From contig NC_063448.1 in the NCBI RefSeq assembly GCF_020379485.1, positions 6,285,726 through 6,349,725 of the forward strand: a stretch of 64,000 nucleotides of DNA, written 5' to 3'. The notes under the pieces were generated by a model, which was not told where the DNA came from, did no database searches, and was given only the letters and a program-made list of their open reading frames with translations. The position numbers were made by a program, and so were the translations under genes. This DNA is from Brassica napus. Taxonomy: Eukaryota; Streptophyta; Magnoliopsida; Brassicales; Brassicaceae. Shown here in pieces: positions 11,499 to 22,789 of the stretch; position 1 is the first letter of the stretch; each line of letters starts with the position of its first letter.

Positions 11499-12716
11499 CT
11501 GGTTTTAGAATCAAACCCCTGATTTATCTAGCGAATGATTAACAGTTTCCTAGTTAGTTAGAGACATGATATTCATTAAAAAAAAAAATAGTTAGAGGCA
11601 TGTGTCATGAAGAAAAGTGGCAAGAACTTGAGAAAAAGTATGTGGGGTTTTCTGCAACTCACACAAGCTTTTGATTAAACAACTACAGCAACATCCTAAT
11701 CTTCACAATATATATGAAGATTTAATGAACAAAGCCATAGACTCCGCTTTTAATGTTAAGTTACAAAAAAACAAAAAGATTTAATGAACAAAGTGGTTAA
11801 TATTTCATGACTAAAGAATCTAGCAACTAACAATCTCAAAAATTTAGACTTGAAGATAATGATCTTTCAAAGAACAATGATGGAAGAATAAACAAAGAAA
11901 CTTGAATTAGTTGATCAGCAGATATAGGCTTGAATCCTTCTAAGAGTCTTGCTACCACAAAAATTAAACCTAACAACTATTATCAAAATGAAAAAAAAAA
12001 ATGTATTAAAACTGAAAACAGATTAAGGGTTGATACCCTGATAAGTTTGAAATACAAATGAAAAATTTGGATCGTTTCACAAGCTAACCTGGAAGAGAAA
12101 ATGTCATATGTTTTTTAACTGGTTCTCCATGAAAAACAAGAAAATGGACAAAAATCCATTAAATAAATCAATGAAATGTAAATTCAGTAATCACGATCTA
12201 TAACCAAAGAGTGGAAAAATCATATTGCCGTCACCAAAACATCATTACCCCCAAAAAAAACTGAAAAAACATCATCAGAAAATGTAGACCCTTCAGAAGT
12301 CAACAGAATCAATAAGAAGTTAAGAATAAATCCATACAAGATCGACATACCTTCTCACTTTCTTCTGAAACTTAGAATTACAACTATTCTGAAAATATCG
12401 AAACTTTCTCAAGGGAAGGAATTGGTTGTATATGCATTTATAGTATTGTTTTTTCTAATCTTCGTGTGGATTTGGCTTCGATTTATTGGTTCGTGTGATC
12501 AAATTTAAAGAGATTAAAACAGGTCAACTTTTGTCCTAAAGATAATGGATGCATATACAACAATGGCCGGCCACGTTTTCAATTTTCCTTTTTCATTTTA
12601 TTAACTCTCATACTTGTCGACAAAAATATAAAATTTCTTGTACTTCAAAATATTCTAGTTCATACTATATAATATACACAATATTATTCATAAAATATAG
12701 CTGTGAGACTTGCAAA
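11499..12716 (-). other. 5' UTR intron and promoter of the gar2-related gene
   Basis: From 11499 to about 12350 the DNA is AT-rich with long A/T runs and reads as an intron of the gene above. From 12350 to 12480 there is probably leader and core promoter. From 12480 to 12716 nothing is recognised up to the start of the Helitron. Confidence 0.4.
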
Positions 12717-13469
12717 TCTAACCTATACTAAAAGGTGAATATGAAGGTTTGTGAGACTATCCACGTCATCAATTAAAATCAGCCAATAGAGTGTCTGAAA
12801 TTCGCCACGTCAGCAGCCCACGAATTTATCTGGGCTTAAAGTTTAGCCGGCCAGATTCTGACTGGTTTCGTCGAGCTCGTTTAGCCCAAATACGGTAGAT
12901 ACGGTTTCCACGTTATCCTCTCTTCCAAAACCCAACGTCGGCTTTTCAGAGTCTCATCTTTTCGCCTCCCCTTTCGTTATCTCTTCACCTTCCCTATGGT
13001 TCAGTGTATTTGTTTTAATTCTACCATAATTGTTAATCCCATTGAATCCAGATTCCATGTCGTCTTCTCCCTTTCATTCATCTCAAATCTATAAATATAA
13101 GCAGGTTGAGAGTATGATCGATGCTCAGCAAGATTGTCAGTGTACCATTTTATTAAGCTAGAAAGATTTTCAAAATTGTCTTCTTCCGATGCTGTTTTTT
13201 TGCACTCTGCGTTTGAGGCTCTCCGCCTCTGAAGATCTGGCCAGTTCATTGTTGCCAAATTAATCTGTTTTTGGGACTTGAAAAACATCAAGAAACATGG
13301 GTAATTCATGGAAATCACTCTACTTCTCTTGATGATAAGGTATTATAACGACAAGCATTTTTTTTTCTCAAATCTTCTATTTTTCCCATAACCGATAATC
13401 TAAATGTTCAATCTTTGATTGCAGAATTCGGTGATACATGGATTCATCCTGCTGGTCGCGCCTCTTACC

Positions 13470-14270
13470 ACCGTCCGTCTTTGCGAGGAGGTTCAGTCGT
13501 GAAGTTAATTGGAGAGAGGAAGGAGCTGTCATTCCAGTCAAAAATCAGGGACACATATGTGGTATGATTCATTATTTCTTTGCACGATTGGATTTGTGCA
13601 TCGCCATTGCGGTTGAGATTGCAGTTATTTTTGATAAAATAGGAAGTTGTTGGACGCTCTCGGTGGTTGGAGCGGTGAACGGTATAAACAAGATCAAGAC
13701 CGGAGAATTGATATATTTGTGGGAACAAGAGTTCATAGACTACTACAGAGAGGACGACAATGGTGGATGTGATGGAGGTACAACAGCCAACACTTTCTAA
13801 GTTCATTTATCTCAAGTTAACGAGATGAATCACTTTGTACATTTTTCAAAGTTTGGATTGTAGACTAAGATGTGAGGAGTCATAGTTTCAGTTTGCTTTT
13901 TTAGTTAACGAGATGAATCACTTTGTCTTTGAAACCATTGTCATGAAATTCTATAAATCAGACGGCCTTGACATTCTACAAATCTGTATATCCATTCGAC
14001 ACTGTCACCAAAAATATTCATTTTCTTTAAGAACATTGTCATGAATTTTTGTGTTTGTGCTTCCTCAGGGTTTATGTACAGGTCCATGTGAGGATGGCTT
14101 TGGAAACCATGATGTGCTAGCCGTGTGGCATGGAACAACAGACGGAGGTGAAGACTACTGGATTATTATTTGTAACTCATGGGGATCATATTGGGGAGAA
14201 GGCGGATACATCAGGTCCTATCGTAACTATCATAAATCAACCGGGTAATGCGAAGTCGCAGCACGGTCTA
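13470..14270 (+). pseudogene. Papain-like cysteine protease fragment in Helitron
   Basis: Three exon-like pieces resemble the mature domain of plant papain-type proteases. The first ends at 13561 ([19 protein letters not shown]). An intact GT-AG intron (13562-13642) leads to the second, which carries the active-site Cys in [14 protein letters not shown] and then NGGCDGG. The third starts after the acceptor TTCCTCAG at about 14068 and carries the catalytic His in GNHDVLAV and the Asn in CNSWGSYWGEGGYIR. The propeptide, the signal peptide and the segment between CDGG and the His region are missing, and a TAA interrupts the frame soon after YHKSTG. It cannot encode a working protease. It lies inside a Helitron, so it is most simply a captured genomic fragment. 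Confidence 0.78.
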
Positions 14271-14529
14271 TACCCAATCAAGCCAAGCTCTCCATTTGGT
14301 TTGGTGTCTACAGGTGTGTTTAAATTTGAGGTTTTATTTGCTATTCAGATAATTGGTTGGGCATTGTTTTGAGATACACTTTATAGGCAATATCCACCTA
14401 ATATCCACAAGCCCTGGGTGCCTCTTTTAATTAATCATGCTCGGTTTTGGGGTATTATTGAAGGCATCCATATTATTTAATTGTTCATAATTAATTCTGT
14501 TTATTTGATTCGCCATGGGAATCTAATAT

Positions 14530-14838
14530 TGAAGTTGGTTCTCCACGAGCAAGGAATGAAGCTAAGTTGAGATACAAAGAGAAGAAACTCAAGCACATGT
14601 GAGTTTTTTTTTCTTTTCTTATTAAAAAGCGTTATAAAACATAGTTTTTACAAAAAAAAATGATTCAAGATTTAATTGTTTGAGTTGTAGTATTGGGAAA
14701 AAGATTCGATATGCATCTCGCAGAGTGAGAGCTTACACGAGAAAAATAGTGAGAGGAAGATTCGTGAAAGCTGGTGACAATTATGACTATGACCCATCAT
14801 CACTAACCATGAAATCAATGAGTTTTCTCTTCCCCTAA
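14530..14838 (+). pseudogene. CCT-motif gene fragment in Helitron
   Basis: Two exons separated by an intron (14601-14690) read ARNEAKLRYKEKKLKH and then [27 protein letters not shown] and DYDPSS before a TAA at 14836. This is the CCT domain (CONSTANS, CO-like, TOC1) of plant transcription regulators, where it provides nuclear localisation and NF-Y or DNA contacts. Only the C-terminal domain is present; no B-box or other upstream domain is seen. It follows the protease fragment in the same orientation within the Helitron, so two different host genes contributed to the element. It is probably not a functional gene by itself, though a chimeric transcript is possible. Confidence 0.75.
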
Positions 14839-14839
14839 A

Positions 14840-17450
14840 ACAATGTATGTCTTCTTCTCATGATGATGATATATGATTACTCTTATACGTGGTGAACCAG
14901 TTTCTTCTCGGAAAAGTAAGCCAAACTCTTTATCTTTTTGCCTACAGTTTTATTTTGAATCGAGGAAATCAACATGTTGCGGCATGGAAACGTTGGAGAC
15001 CTGCACAAAGAATGCTTAGATGTAGTGAAAGTGACGAATTGGGTGGAAGGCCAAAATGGGTGAAAATATAGCAATTTTGCTTCTTTTTTTTAAAACAGAG
15101 CTCTTTCTTATGTTATTTACTTTTTTTAATATTTCTAATCATTATGTAATAGGGAAAATCCTAACTACTTTTATTTGTAAACTTAGAAAAGAATAACTCT
15201 AAAATAATTTATGTTATATACGTATATAATTTTTTTTTTTACAAAACTCTAAAAATTCAGACTTGATTCTTCATATTTTATTAGTTAATTGTGTTACATA
15301 TAATAGAAATATTTATTTCAAACTAAAAATATTAAAAAAATCAAATTTAAAAATTAGTTATGTATAATTTAATATACAAAAATTCAAATACAAATAAAAT
15401 GATAAATGTAACAATTTAAATAAAAAATATTATTTGTAAACTTAGAAAATAATATATCAAGAACATTCCTTTTTAGGAAAGAAAATAGAAAAATACATCG
15501 GAGACAAATCCATATCTATTATGAAACTCTTTTAGAGAAAACAAATAGAGGAATACATTGGAGATGGTCTAAGACATAGCCGACGTAAATGATTGACGTT
15601 GAGATTTCAGCTTTTCTGATTTTTACTATTCTAATGTTTCAATATAATTTGAATATTTCTTTTATTTTATAATATAATGGTTTAAAAGTATTTTTTGTTT
15701 CACTACATAAATTATTTTTATATTTTAATGTAACTTTATATTTATTGCATATTGTGTGGCCAATTAAATTATTTAAATTACTGTGTAATTAATTAAATTT
15801 ATATATTAAATGACAGTTTTTTAAAGTAATAACTTTTAAATATTACAAATTTTAATTAAAACTGATTACATTTTAAAACAGATAGAGTAATCTATAAACT
15901 AACTCTATATAGATATGACGACAAAATTGTAAAGTGGTCTCACCTTGAATTTCTCTCATATTGTGCATTCTTAATTGGAAGGAGATAATCAACATCTAAT
16001 ATTATGTTACTCTCAATATATTAGAAATGGTCGAACCGTAAACCAATTAAAGATGATGTAAGAAAGACATAAAGATGTATTTCCAGTTATCACAAATATA
16101 TAATCAATTGACAATAACTTAATTATGTCCAGCGTAGGACAACAAAGAAGAGTTTGCATACCTTCTAATATTATAATATCTCACCATATTAGTGGCTAAA
16201 TCAGTTTTCTCTAGCACAAATACTCACTCGATTCTTGAAGTTTAAGATTTTCTATCTGATGATATTAGTAGTTTGATCCCCAAAAAAACTGTCGAACTGC
16301 ACATTGTAATTAGAGAAAGAAAACAAGCAAAAATCAATCGAAGACTTTTAAGGTATATGAAACAAAAATTGGAAATAACAATTCTCTGTAATTAAAGAAT
16401 AAGGCAATAAAATTGTAAAAATACAAAATAAAACAAAAAATATACACAGAAAGAAAGATTTAGTAAAATAAAATAATAATATAATTTTCATAATCAATAG
16501 TGCTAAGTTACACTAAAAAGTCTAAATTTACAACATACACAGTTTATTTACATCTTTAAACATATTATCTAATTAAAATAATTCTAAAAAAATTGCCACC
16601 ATGAAGGGTTAGAAAATATACGATAAAATACAATACATAACATTAAAAATAAAAAATCATGTTAGTAGTAATAAAAATGAAATGACAACACATTTATTAA
16701 AACCATAGAACGGCACGCAACAAAGTGTTATTAGATATATAAACTACAAATTAAATATGCTCAACGTAAACACACATAAAAATGAGACATCATATCTAGA
16801 TATATATAAATAAATAATTTTAAACATATTATATTCTTGACAATTTTTAAATTATTTAAAAATAAACTAAATTATTAAAAAAAAATAATATACAAATAAA
16901 ACTAAAGAGATATTTTGTAACGTCAAAAATAATAAATGAATAAAAAATATATTACGTTAATAAAATAGATTTTAGATTTTAAAGACTTCTAATTCATGTA
17001 ATATTACAAAATTCAAAATTTGTTTATTACAATTAATATTTTACCATTGAATATATTAAAATAATATTTTAGATTGATATTCAATTGTCAGTTTTCAACT
17101 ATTACACGTAAAAAAACACTATTAAGTACGTTTTTTTTTGAAAAAGGGGTTTTATATTTTAAGTAGGTTATTGGAGTACTTTTTCTTTTCGTGAATTTAT
17201 TCGAGATGAGATTCTGATCTTTTAAACTAAGATAATTTATCTTCTATACATAATTATATTTTTTTACATAATTCTAAAATCTCAGACTTGATTCTTCATA
17301 TTTTATTAGTTAATTGTGTTACATATAATAGAAATACTTACTTCAAACTAAAAATATAAAAAAAAATCAAATTTAAAAATTAGTTATATATAATTTAATA
17401 TGCAAAAATTCGTATACAAATAAAAATGATAGATATAACAAATTTAAATA
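14840..17450 (+). other. AT-rich Helitron interior
   Basis: No coding sequence. The stretch from about 15480 onward is shared, inverted, with 36408-38340, including ACTTGATTCTTCATATTTT and neighbouring sequence near 17290, which is also partly repeated at 15260-15470. This is the family-specific 3' half of the element. Confidence 0.6.
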
Positions 17451-17484
17451 TATCACCCGCGTGTAGCGCGGAGAAAGGATCTAG

Positions 17485-19000
17485 TCAAATTAAACATAAT
17501 TTGAATCAAGTTAAAAACATATGTGAAATAAGATGATGCTATTTTTACACCAACTATTAAATTAAAATAGTAGAATGACATTAATAAAAACTCAGGTTTT
17601 TATCGATAAGAAAGGATCAAATGCTGATATAGACCAATTGGTCTAGAAAAAATCTAAAAAGGACCCCTTATATTTTGATTTTTATTTTAAATTAATTTTA
17701 AACAGAAAAATAGTTAAAAAGACTTCAAAACCCTGAAACTTCTATTTATTTACCAATTCAACCACTACCTATCCAAACACAATAATCCGACCCAACCCAA
17801 TCCGGATCCCTAGACCCCCAAATCTCTCCTTCTTCTCCAACATCATTTTTTACGTTCTTCATCTCCATTTTTTCATCACCATTTCTTAAAAATCAAACTC
17901 AAACTCAAACTTAAGTGTCATTCATCTAATCCCTTCCATATTATCTGTTTTTATTTACTTCATCTGGATTCACAACCTTAAAAAAAACCAGATTTTAAAT
18001 CTCCATCAAAATCAAAATAAAAAAAAACTCTTCAACCCTTACGAATTTTCGTTCTTATCTCAAATCGATCAATTCTTCATCATTCCCAATCCATTTTCTC
18101 TCATATAAAATTGAATCTCACTTTTAAATACAAAATTTTTGACAGTGAAGAACGCAATGTGCTACTAGTCAACGCGCGGATTATATTTTATTAATGGGTT
18201 CCGATCTTTTTAGTTATCTGTTATTTTTAACAAAATAATTTTGAAGTTTAGCTTTCTCCAGTTAGGTAAAAATAACAAAACCGAACTCGTTTGTATTAAA
18301 AAATCCTGTAATCTATGACAAATTTATATTATTATTTAGAGGTAATACTAATTCTTTAGAAATAAGTCAAATTATTATTTAGAGGTAATACTAATACCTT
18401 AGAAATAAGTCAATTTTGTAGACTAAATTTCAAATTACTGTTTAAAATTTTGTTACGTTAGACATTTTGATTTTAATTATCTAACTGATTGTAAACATGT
18501 GCATCCATACCTCAAGTCGGGTTCAGATCGGTTCTTGTCGAATCCGGGTCTTTTAGGTCTAGAAAATTTTGGACTCAGTAGGTACTTTTAGTTTTTCCGG
18601 TTTGGTTCCCGGATCGATTTATATTGGATCCAAGTCGGTTTGGTTGCGATTTAAAAAACCTGTTAAAAATATATACTTGATGCAAAGCTTATCGGAGGTT
18701 CCAGAGTACTGTATGCAAAAATGTTCGTTGTGTTTGTCTGCTACGGAGAGAGCATGTCCATCGAGAATGCCATACATGAAGAACTGTCCGCCGATCCAAG
18801 TATTTTGGGGAGAGCTTCATCGTGGAATCATCATCTGTGGAGCTATTCATCAAATATCGCAGATGTTGCCAGTAGTTTGATCATCATATGTAATAAAGTT
18901 AGAGATAATATGATGATGTAATGTGTGTTATTCAATGTTAAAAAATGGACATGGAATACATGAACTTTGCTAATTTACGTTTATACCCTTTTGTTGATCA
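17485..19000. other. Repeat-derived spacer with a possible Helitron end
   Basis: No gene is supported. At 18165-18180 the minus strand reads a GC-rich CCGCGCGTTGA followed by CTAG and T, as at a degraded Helitron 3' end. At 18500-18660 there are CGG/GGTT-rich stretches typical of decayed plant transposons. A frame at 18721-18921 begins MFVVFVCYGES, weakly reminiscent of the start of MULE transposases, but it ends after 66 residues. Confidence 0.35.
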
Positions 19001-19105
19001 AACTAATTATTTATGATATTATCTACACTAAATATTGATTTGCTAATTATTTTTCTTGCGTTATGTTGGTGATATGTTCTAATTATTGGTTTCCCCTTGA
19101 GCATG

Positions 19106-19553
19106 TCATATTGATTTGAAACTGAGCATGTAGTGAACCAGCCTTGAAGCCCAACCAAATCCCTGCTCCTTGAACTTGATGAAAACTCCCAAACTCGACT
19201 CCTTGAGCTCTTCAAATTCGTCATCAGTAAGAGCTTTCCTAAGAGCAGTATGCAACTTGTTGTTATCCGTATGATACGAAATGCTATTATGGGCTTCTGG
19301 CTCTTCCCCTGATGTGTATAACCTACGGGGGAGTTTTGGAATATCCATCCTTTTTGTCTGCAAAATAATCAAAGACAACAATATAAGTCCAGACGACTTA
19401 GTAGACGACTTATAATTAAGTCGTCTGGAAAGTCTTCCAAATGGACGACTTATATTTAAGTCATCTACTAAGTCGTCCAGTTGGAAGACTTTCCAGACGA
19501 CTTAAATTACTTACAAGTCTTCCAGTCGCAGAAGGAGTTGGAGTACTCGCCAT
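19106..19553 (-). pseudogene. DUF1985-type gene fragment (TE-associated)
   Basis: Exon 1 (19553-19515) encodes MASTPTPSATGRL and ends at GT; exon 2 (from 19358) follows TTTTGCAG in the same phase and encodes MDIPKLPRRLYTSGEEPEA, then LRKALTDDEFEELKESSLG. This is the N-terminus of the Brassicaceae-expanded DUF1985 proteins, which are usually fused to Ulp1-like cysteine protease domains and carried by Mutator-like elements. The frame stops at 19106 before the rest of DUF1985, and no protease domain is present, so the copy is truncated. Its 156-base intron consists largely of palindromic GACGACTT/AAGTCGTC motifs. The family assignment is from recall of the GEEP...DDEFE pattern. Confidence 0.6.
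19388..19530. repeat. AAGTCGTC palindrome cluster 1
   Basis: Seven copies, one imperfect, of GACGACTT or its complement AAGTCGTC lie within 140 bases, interleaved with GGAAGACTTTCC-like arms. Pairs face each other, for example AGACGACTT...AAGTCGTCT, so a transcript could fold into long hairpins. The cluster occupies the intron of the DUF1985-like gene piece. Confidence 0.85.
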
Positions 19554-19818
19554 TGCGGTTATAGATCTGAAAAAATAAACGTGAAACGGTGAGAATGAGT
19601 AAATTGATAGAGACAACGTTTTATGTTCATCTTTTCCTCGAGATTGATGACTTAGCGGCGTTAGAGTTTACAGAGAAACGGCGCTAAGGTTTACAGAGAA
19701 GAAGCGGCGGCGCTAAGGTTTAGAAGAAGCGGCGGCGCTAGTGTTTAGAGGAAGCGGCGGTGAGAACGTTGGTGACCACGGTGGCGAGGGCGACGGTTTG
19801 TTCGGAAATAGTGGAAGC

Positions 19819-19936
19819 GGCGGCGCTAGGGTTTAGAGGAATCGGCGGCGCTAGGGTTTAGAGGAATCGGCGGCGCTAGGGTTTAGAGGAATCGGCGGCG
19901 CTAGGGTTTAGAGGAATCGGCGGCGCTAGGGTTAGA
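19819..19936. repeat. 25-bp minisatellite, 5 copies
   Basis: Five near-perfect copies of a 25-base unit containing GGCGGCGCTAGGGTTTAGAG; the anchor CTAGG recurs at 19826, 19851, 19876, 19901 and 19926. Looser copies extend left to about 19670. It lies in what would be the 5' region of the DUF1985-type gene. Confidence 0.9.
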
Positions 19937-20164
19937 AGAAGCTGCGGCGACAACGGTGAGAATGAAGTGAGATAGATAGCCGACGTTGAGAACGATGGTT
20001 TGTTCGGAAATTGTGGGAATTCGAAATCGCCTTTGAGAGAGAACTGTTAGGGTTTCTGAATTTCGCGAAAAATGAAACAAAAAAAAAAATCACCTTATAT
20101 ATTGGGTAAATAATCCGGTTAGCTTTAAAAGTACATTGGTAAACTTTAAGGTTTGGTCCGGTTA

Positions 20165-20260
20165 AGACGACTTATTATGGCTGATAATGTACAACAGACG
20201 ACTTAATATTTAGTCGTTTGTTTTCAGACGACAAAATATTAAGTCGTCCTAGACCCTAAA
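20165..20260. repeat. AAGTCGTC palindrome cluster 2
   Basis: Contains AAGACGACTTA, CAGACGACTTA, a variant TAGTCGTTT, CAGACGAC and AAGTCGTCC. It is the same motif family as cluster 1, but looser. Confidence 0.7.
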
Positions 20261-20629
20261 ATGAACCCCTAAACTAAAATGACTAGATTAACTAACTAAC
20301 CACGTTATAAAATCAAATTATACTTAAATAGTGTTTACTATACACAGAAATGAACACGCATAAGTAATTTTAAAAATTTTCAAAAACGGTTTTAATGCTT
20401 TCCAAAATCTAACCCTAAGAACACATACAATACTACAACATATGTTGATGAAACATAAACTAAAGAATATCATGACTCATTACTTTCACTCATCTATGCT
20501 GAAAACAATTGAAATTTGTTATATCTTAATTTATACCTCCTAAGACATATGTTAATTACATAATTCCCATTTTTCACTTATCAAAATATTTTTTACAAAA
20601 TTTTTAAATTATGTTTAAGACTAACTGTC

Positions 20630-20745
20630 CAGACGACTTTCAGTTAAGTCGTCTGGACGACTTATTTTCAAGTCGTCTAAACAGACGACTTTCAGTTAAG
20701 TCGTCTGGACGACTTATTTTCAAGTCGTCTAAACAGACGACTTGC
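20630..20745. repeat. AAGTCGTC palindrome cluster 3, 52-bp tandem
   Basis: Two exact tandem copies of a 52-base unit, each holding AAGTCGTCTGGACGACTT (a perfect 18-base palindrome) flanked by CAGACGACTT and AAGTCGTCTAAA. A third half unit follows. This is the most regular of the three clusters. Confidence 0.88.
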
Positions 20746-21340
20746 GAGGGGTAGAAACGTAAAAAAAATTCAGTTTTTTTGTTTGGTCACAAGGGGATAG
20801 TTGTAATTTCAATAGCCTTTTAGGTTACTTTTGCCTTTGACCCAAATTGGGGTATTGTTTTGGGTTTGACTCCAAGTTTTGAGTCACACTTGGCAATTCT
20901 CCCTTCTTTTAATGTACATCACTTTTAGATTTCAATTGTTCTTCATTTCTTCACTGCTTTAACACTTAATAACAAATTCATATAGATTTTCTTATCACCA
21001 AATAATAAATAATCAATATAAAAATTTTAAAATATATATTGGTTGATTTTAACGTTAAAAAATGTTCGAATTATATGCTAATTTTGACCATATTTTCACA
21101 AAATTCAAATAAACAAGATAAAATAATAGTTTAATTTGAACTAATTTTTTTTAATTCAGTTTGGTTACCAACTTATATGTATTTTGATATTGAAAGAAAA
21201 ACAGATAAATTTTAATAATTTTAAAATTTAGTCAACAAAATCAATACAAATAATTGCAACTTTTTTAATAATTTAGTCTAAGTATAAAATTTTTAGTCAA
21301 ATCCAAACTCCATAATAAACTAAATAAAATTACAATATAG

Positions 21341-21480
21341 GAGAAAACTCCGGGCTACGCGAGAATAATATATTTATATTTGTTAAATTTATCATTTTTA
21401 TTTGTATGTGAATTTTTGTATATTAAATTATATATAACTAATTTTCAAATTTGATTTTTTGAAAATATTCAGATAATATC
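21341..21480 (-). mobile_element. Helitron 3' end of the same family (minus)
   Basis: CTCCGGGCTACGCGAG is followed by TATCATTTTTATTTGTATG and GAATTTTTGTATATTAAATT, matching the inverted Helitron at 36440-36510 and the complement of 17380-17450. It is therefore a third copy of that family's 3' end, on the minus strand. The terminal CTRR is not clean, and the other boundary was not found. Confidence 0.5.
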
Positions 21481-21622
21481 GGAATTATATATTGGTTCAC
21501 TAATTTAAGGCAACATATTTCAATACAATATGTGATAATATCAATGAAATAATCGTTGCAAGTCTATAGCTTTCTTTCTTTAATTTTTTTTTGTTGGTAA
21601 TCAATTTATTTGTTATGATCAG

Positions 21623-22759
21623 GAACCCTTGCTCTTGCTTCTATGGCATCATCTAGAGTGTTTATGGATACTGATGTCCAGCCTACCAAGGATTATCTTG
21701 CATGGTAGGCATTTCCGTAGTCAGATCATTTTTCATACAGCTTCTGCTTTGTCATTTCATGTGACTCTCTAACATATTTTGTGTTCCTCAATTTCCTCAG
21801 GCTGAGCTCTAACTTGGACATTGCTAATAAGATTACGGCAGAGGTTGTCACTAAGCGTGAGCCAGTAACACTAGAGGAACTATACTCTTACATCAAGCAG
21901 GAGACTGCTAAGGTTCAAAGTTGATTCAAAGTTGATCTGTTTTATCATTCATTGTGACATGTTGGGTATTTATGAAGTTTATTTTTCTCAATTTTGCAGG
22001 TTGCTTGGTTTGAGTGCACAACAACTATAGATGATATTGTCCAGAGTTCTTCTTGGTATTATATTTCTTGTGGTGGGTGTAATAGTAACACAATCAAAGG
22101 GTCTACTTCACTAATTTGCAACAATAAGAAGTGTGTGAAAAGGGAGGTTACAGGCGTTCCTCAGTAAGTATTTTAGACAGTGTTTTATCTACTTTTTGTA
22201 AGAAATAATAACTAATCATATTTCATTGCAGATATCTCACGAAGATTGCTGTTTATGATAAGAGTGAACAAGCAGTTTTTGTCATTCTTGGTGATGCTGG
22301 TAAAGAGTTGACTGGGAAGCATGCATCCGAATTGGTTGCCAAATATTTTGAGGTAATTTCAAGTCTGTCTATGTTGAGCCCCATATTGGTCTAACTAAAA
22401 ATTAATTTATTGAATGTTAGTCAAATGAGGAATTAGGAGCTAACCATCTCGTGCCGGTACTGCAAGCTTTACTTGATACGATAGGGCACACGCACAAGTT
22501 CATTGTCAAAATCTCAGATCATAACCTAACAGGCAAGACTCAAACCATAACTGTCACAAAGATACTTCCACCAGAAGCTCCACTTGCTATAGCACACTTG
22601 GAAGAAGGCACTACTCCAGCAGTGTCCGATGATGTTTTGAAGGGTGTAGGTGATGAACCTGGTCCTTCTACAAGCTTTGAGCATTCCGCTGGTGATAGGG
22701 TCAGAAAATCCTCTGAGAGTTTTGAATCACTTGAAGCAAAGCGTTCCAAGAGTGGCTAA
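21623..22759 (+). pseudogene. RPA70-like C-terminal gene fragment
   Basis: Five exons with consistent phases, 21623-21704, 21801-21912, 22000-22163, 22232-22352 and 22421-22759, encode the C-terminal OB-fold part of replication protein A large subunit. RPA binds single-stranded DNA in replication and repair. The zinc ribbon is visible as SCGGCN and CNNKKC, preceded by AWFECTTTIDDI and followed by VVAKYF-like and KISDHNLTGKTQT segments. The last 60 residues are a Ser/Glu-rich tail ending KRSKSG. The N-terminal and middle OB folds are absent, so it is a partial gene, although the exons lack stops. RPA-like genes are numerous in Brassica and also travel in plant Helitrons. A Helitron-type end lies 280 bases upstream. 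A truncated but still expressed gene cannot be excluded. Confidence 0.65.
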
Positions 22760-22789
22760 TAAAGCCTCAGCCTATCCTCTTATGCAGTG

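Larger units (their letters stand above)
12717..17484 (+). mobile_element. Non-autonomous Helitron with captured gene pieces
   Basis: The 5' end reads TCTAACCTATACTAAAAGG after a host A. The 3' end has the hairpin CCGCG-TGTAG-CGCGG (17457-17471) followed 13 bases later by CTAG and then host T, which is the Helitron rule (5' TC, 3' CTRR, insertion between A and T). There is no Rep/helicase reading frame in the 4.8 kb. The first 2.4 kb carries pieces of two unrelated plant genes with their introns. The last 2 kb is AT-rich family sequence that recurs inverted at 36408-38340. The 5' boundary is less certain than the 3' end. Confidence 0.75.

Noticed and set aside
18569..18921. MULE transposase N-terminus
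   Set aside because: Only a few residues (VFVCYGE) resemble it; the frame is short and no further transposase motif was found.
19819..19936. Regular repeats that might be taken for a CRISPR array
   Set aside because: The units are contiguous with no unique spacers, and the host is a plant; it is a minisatellite.
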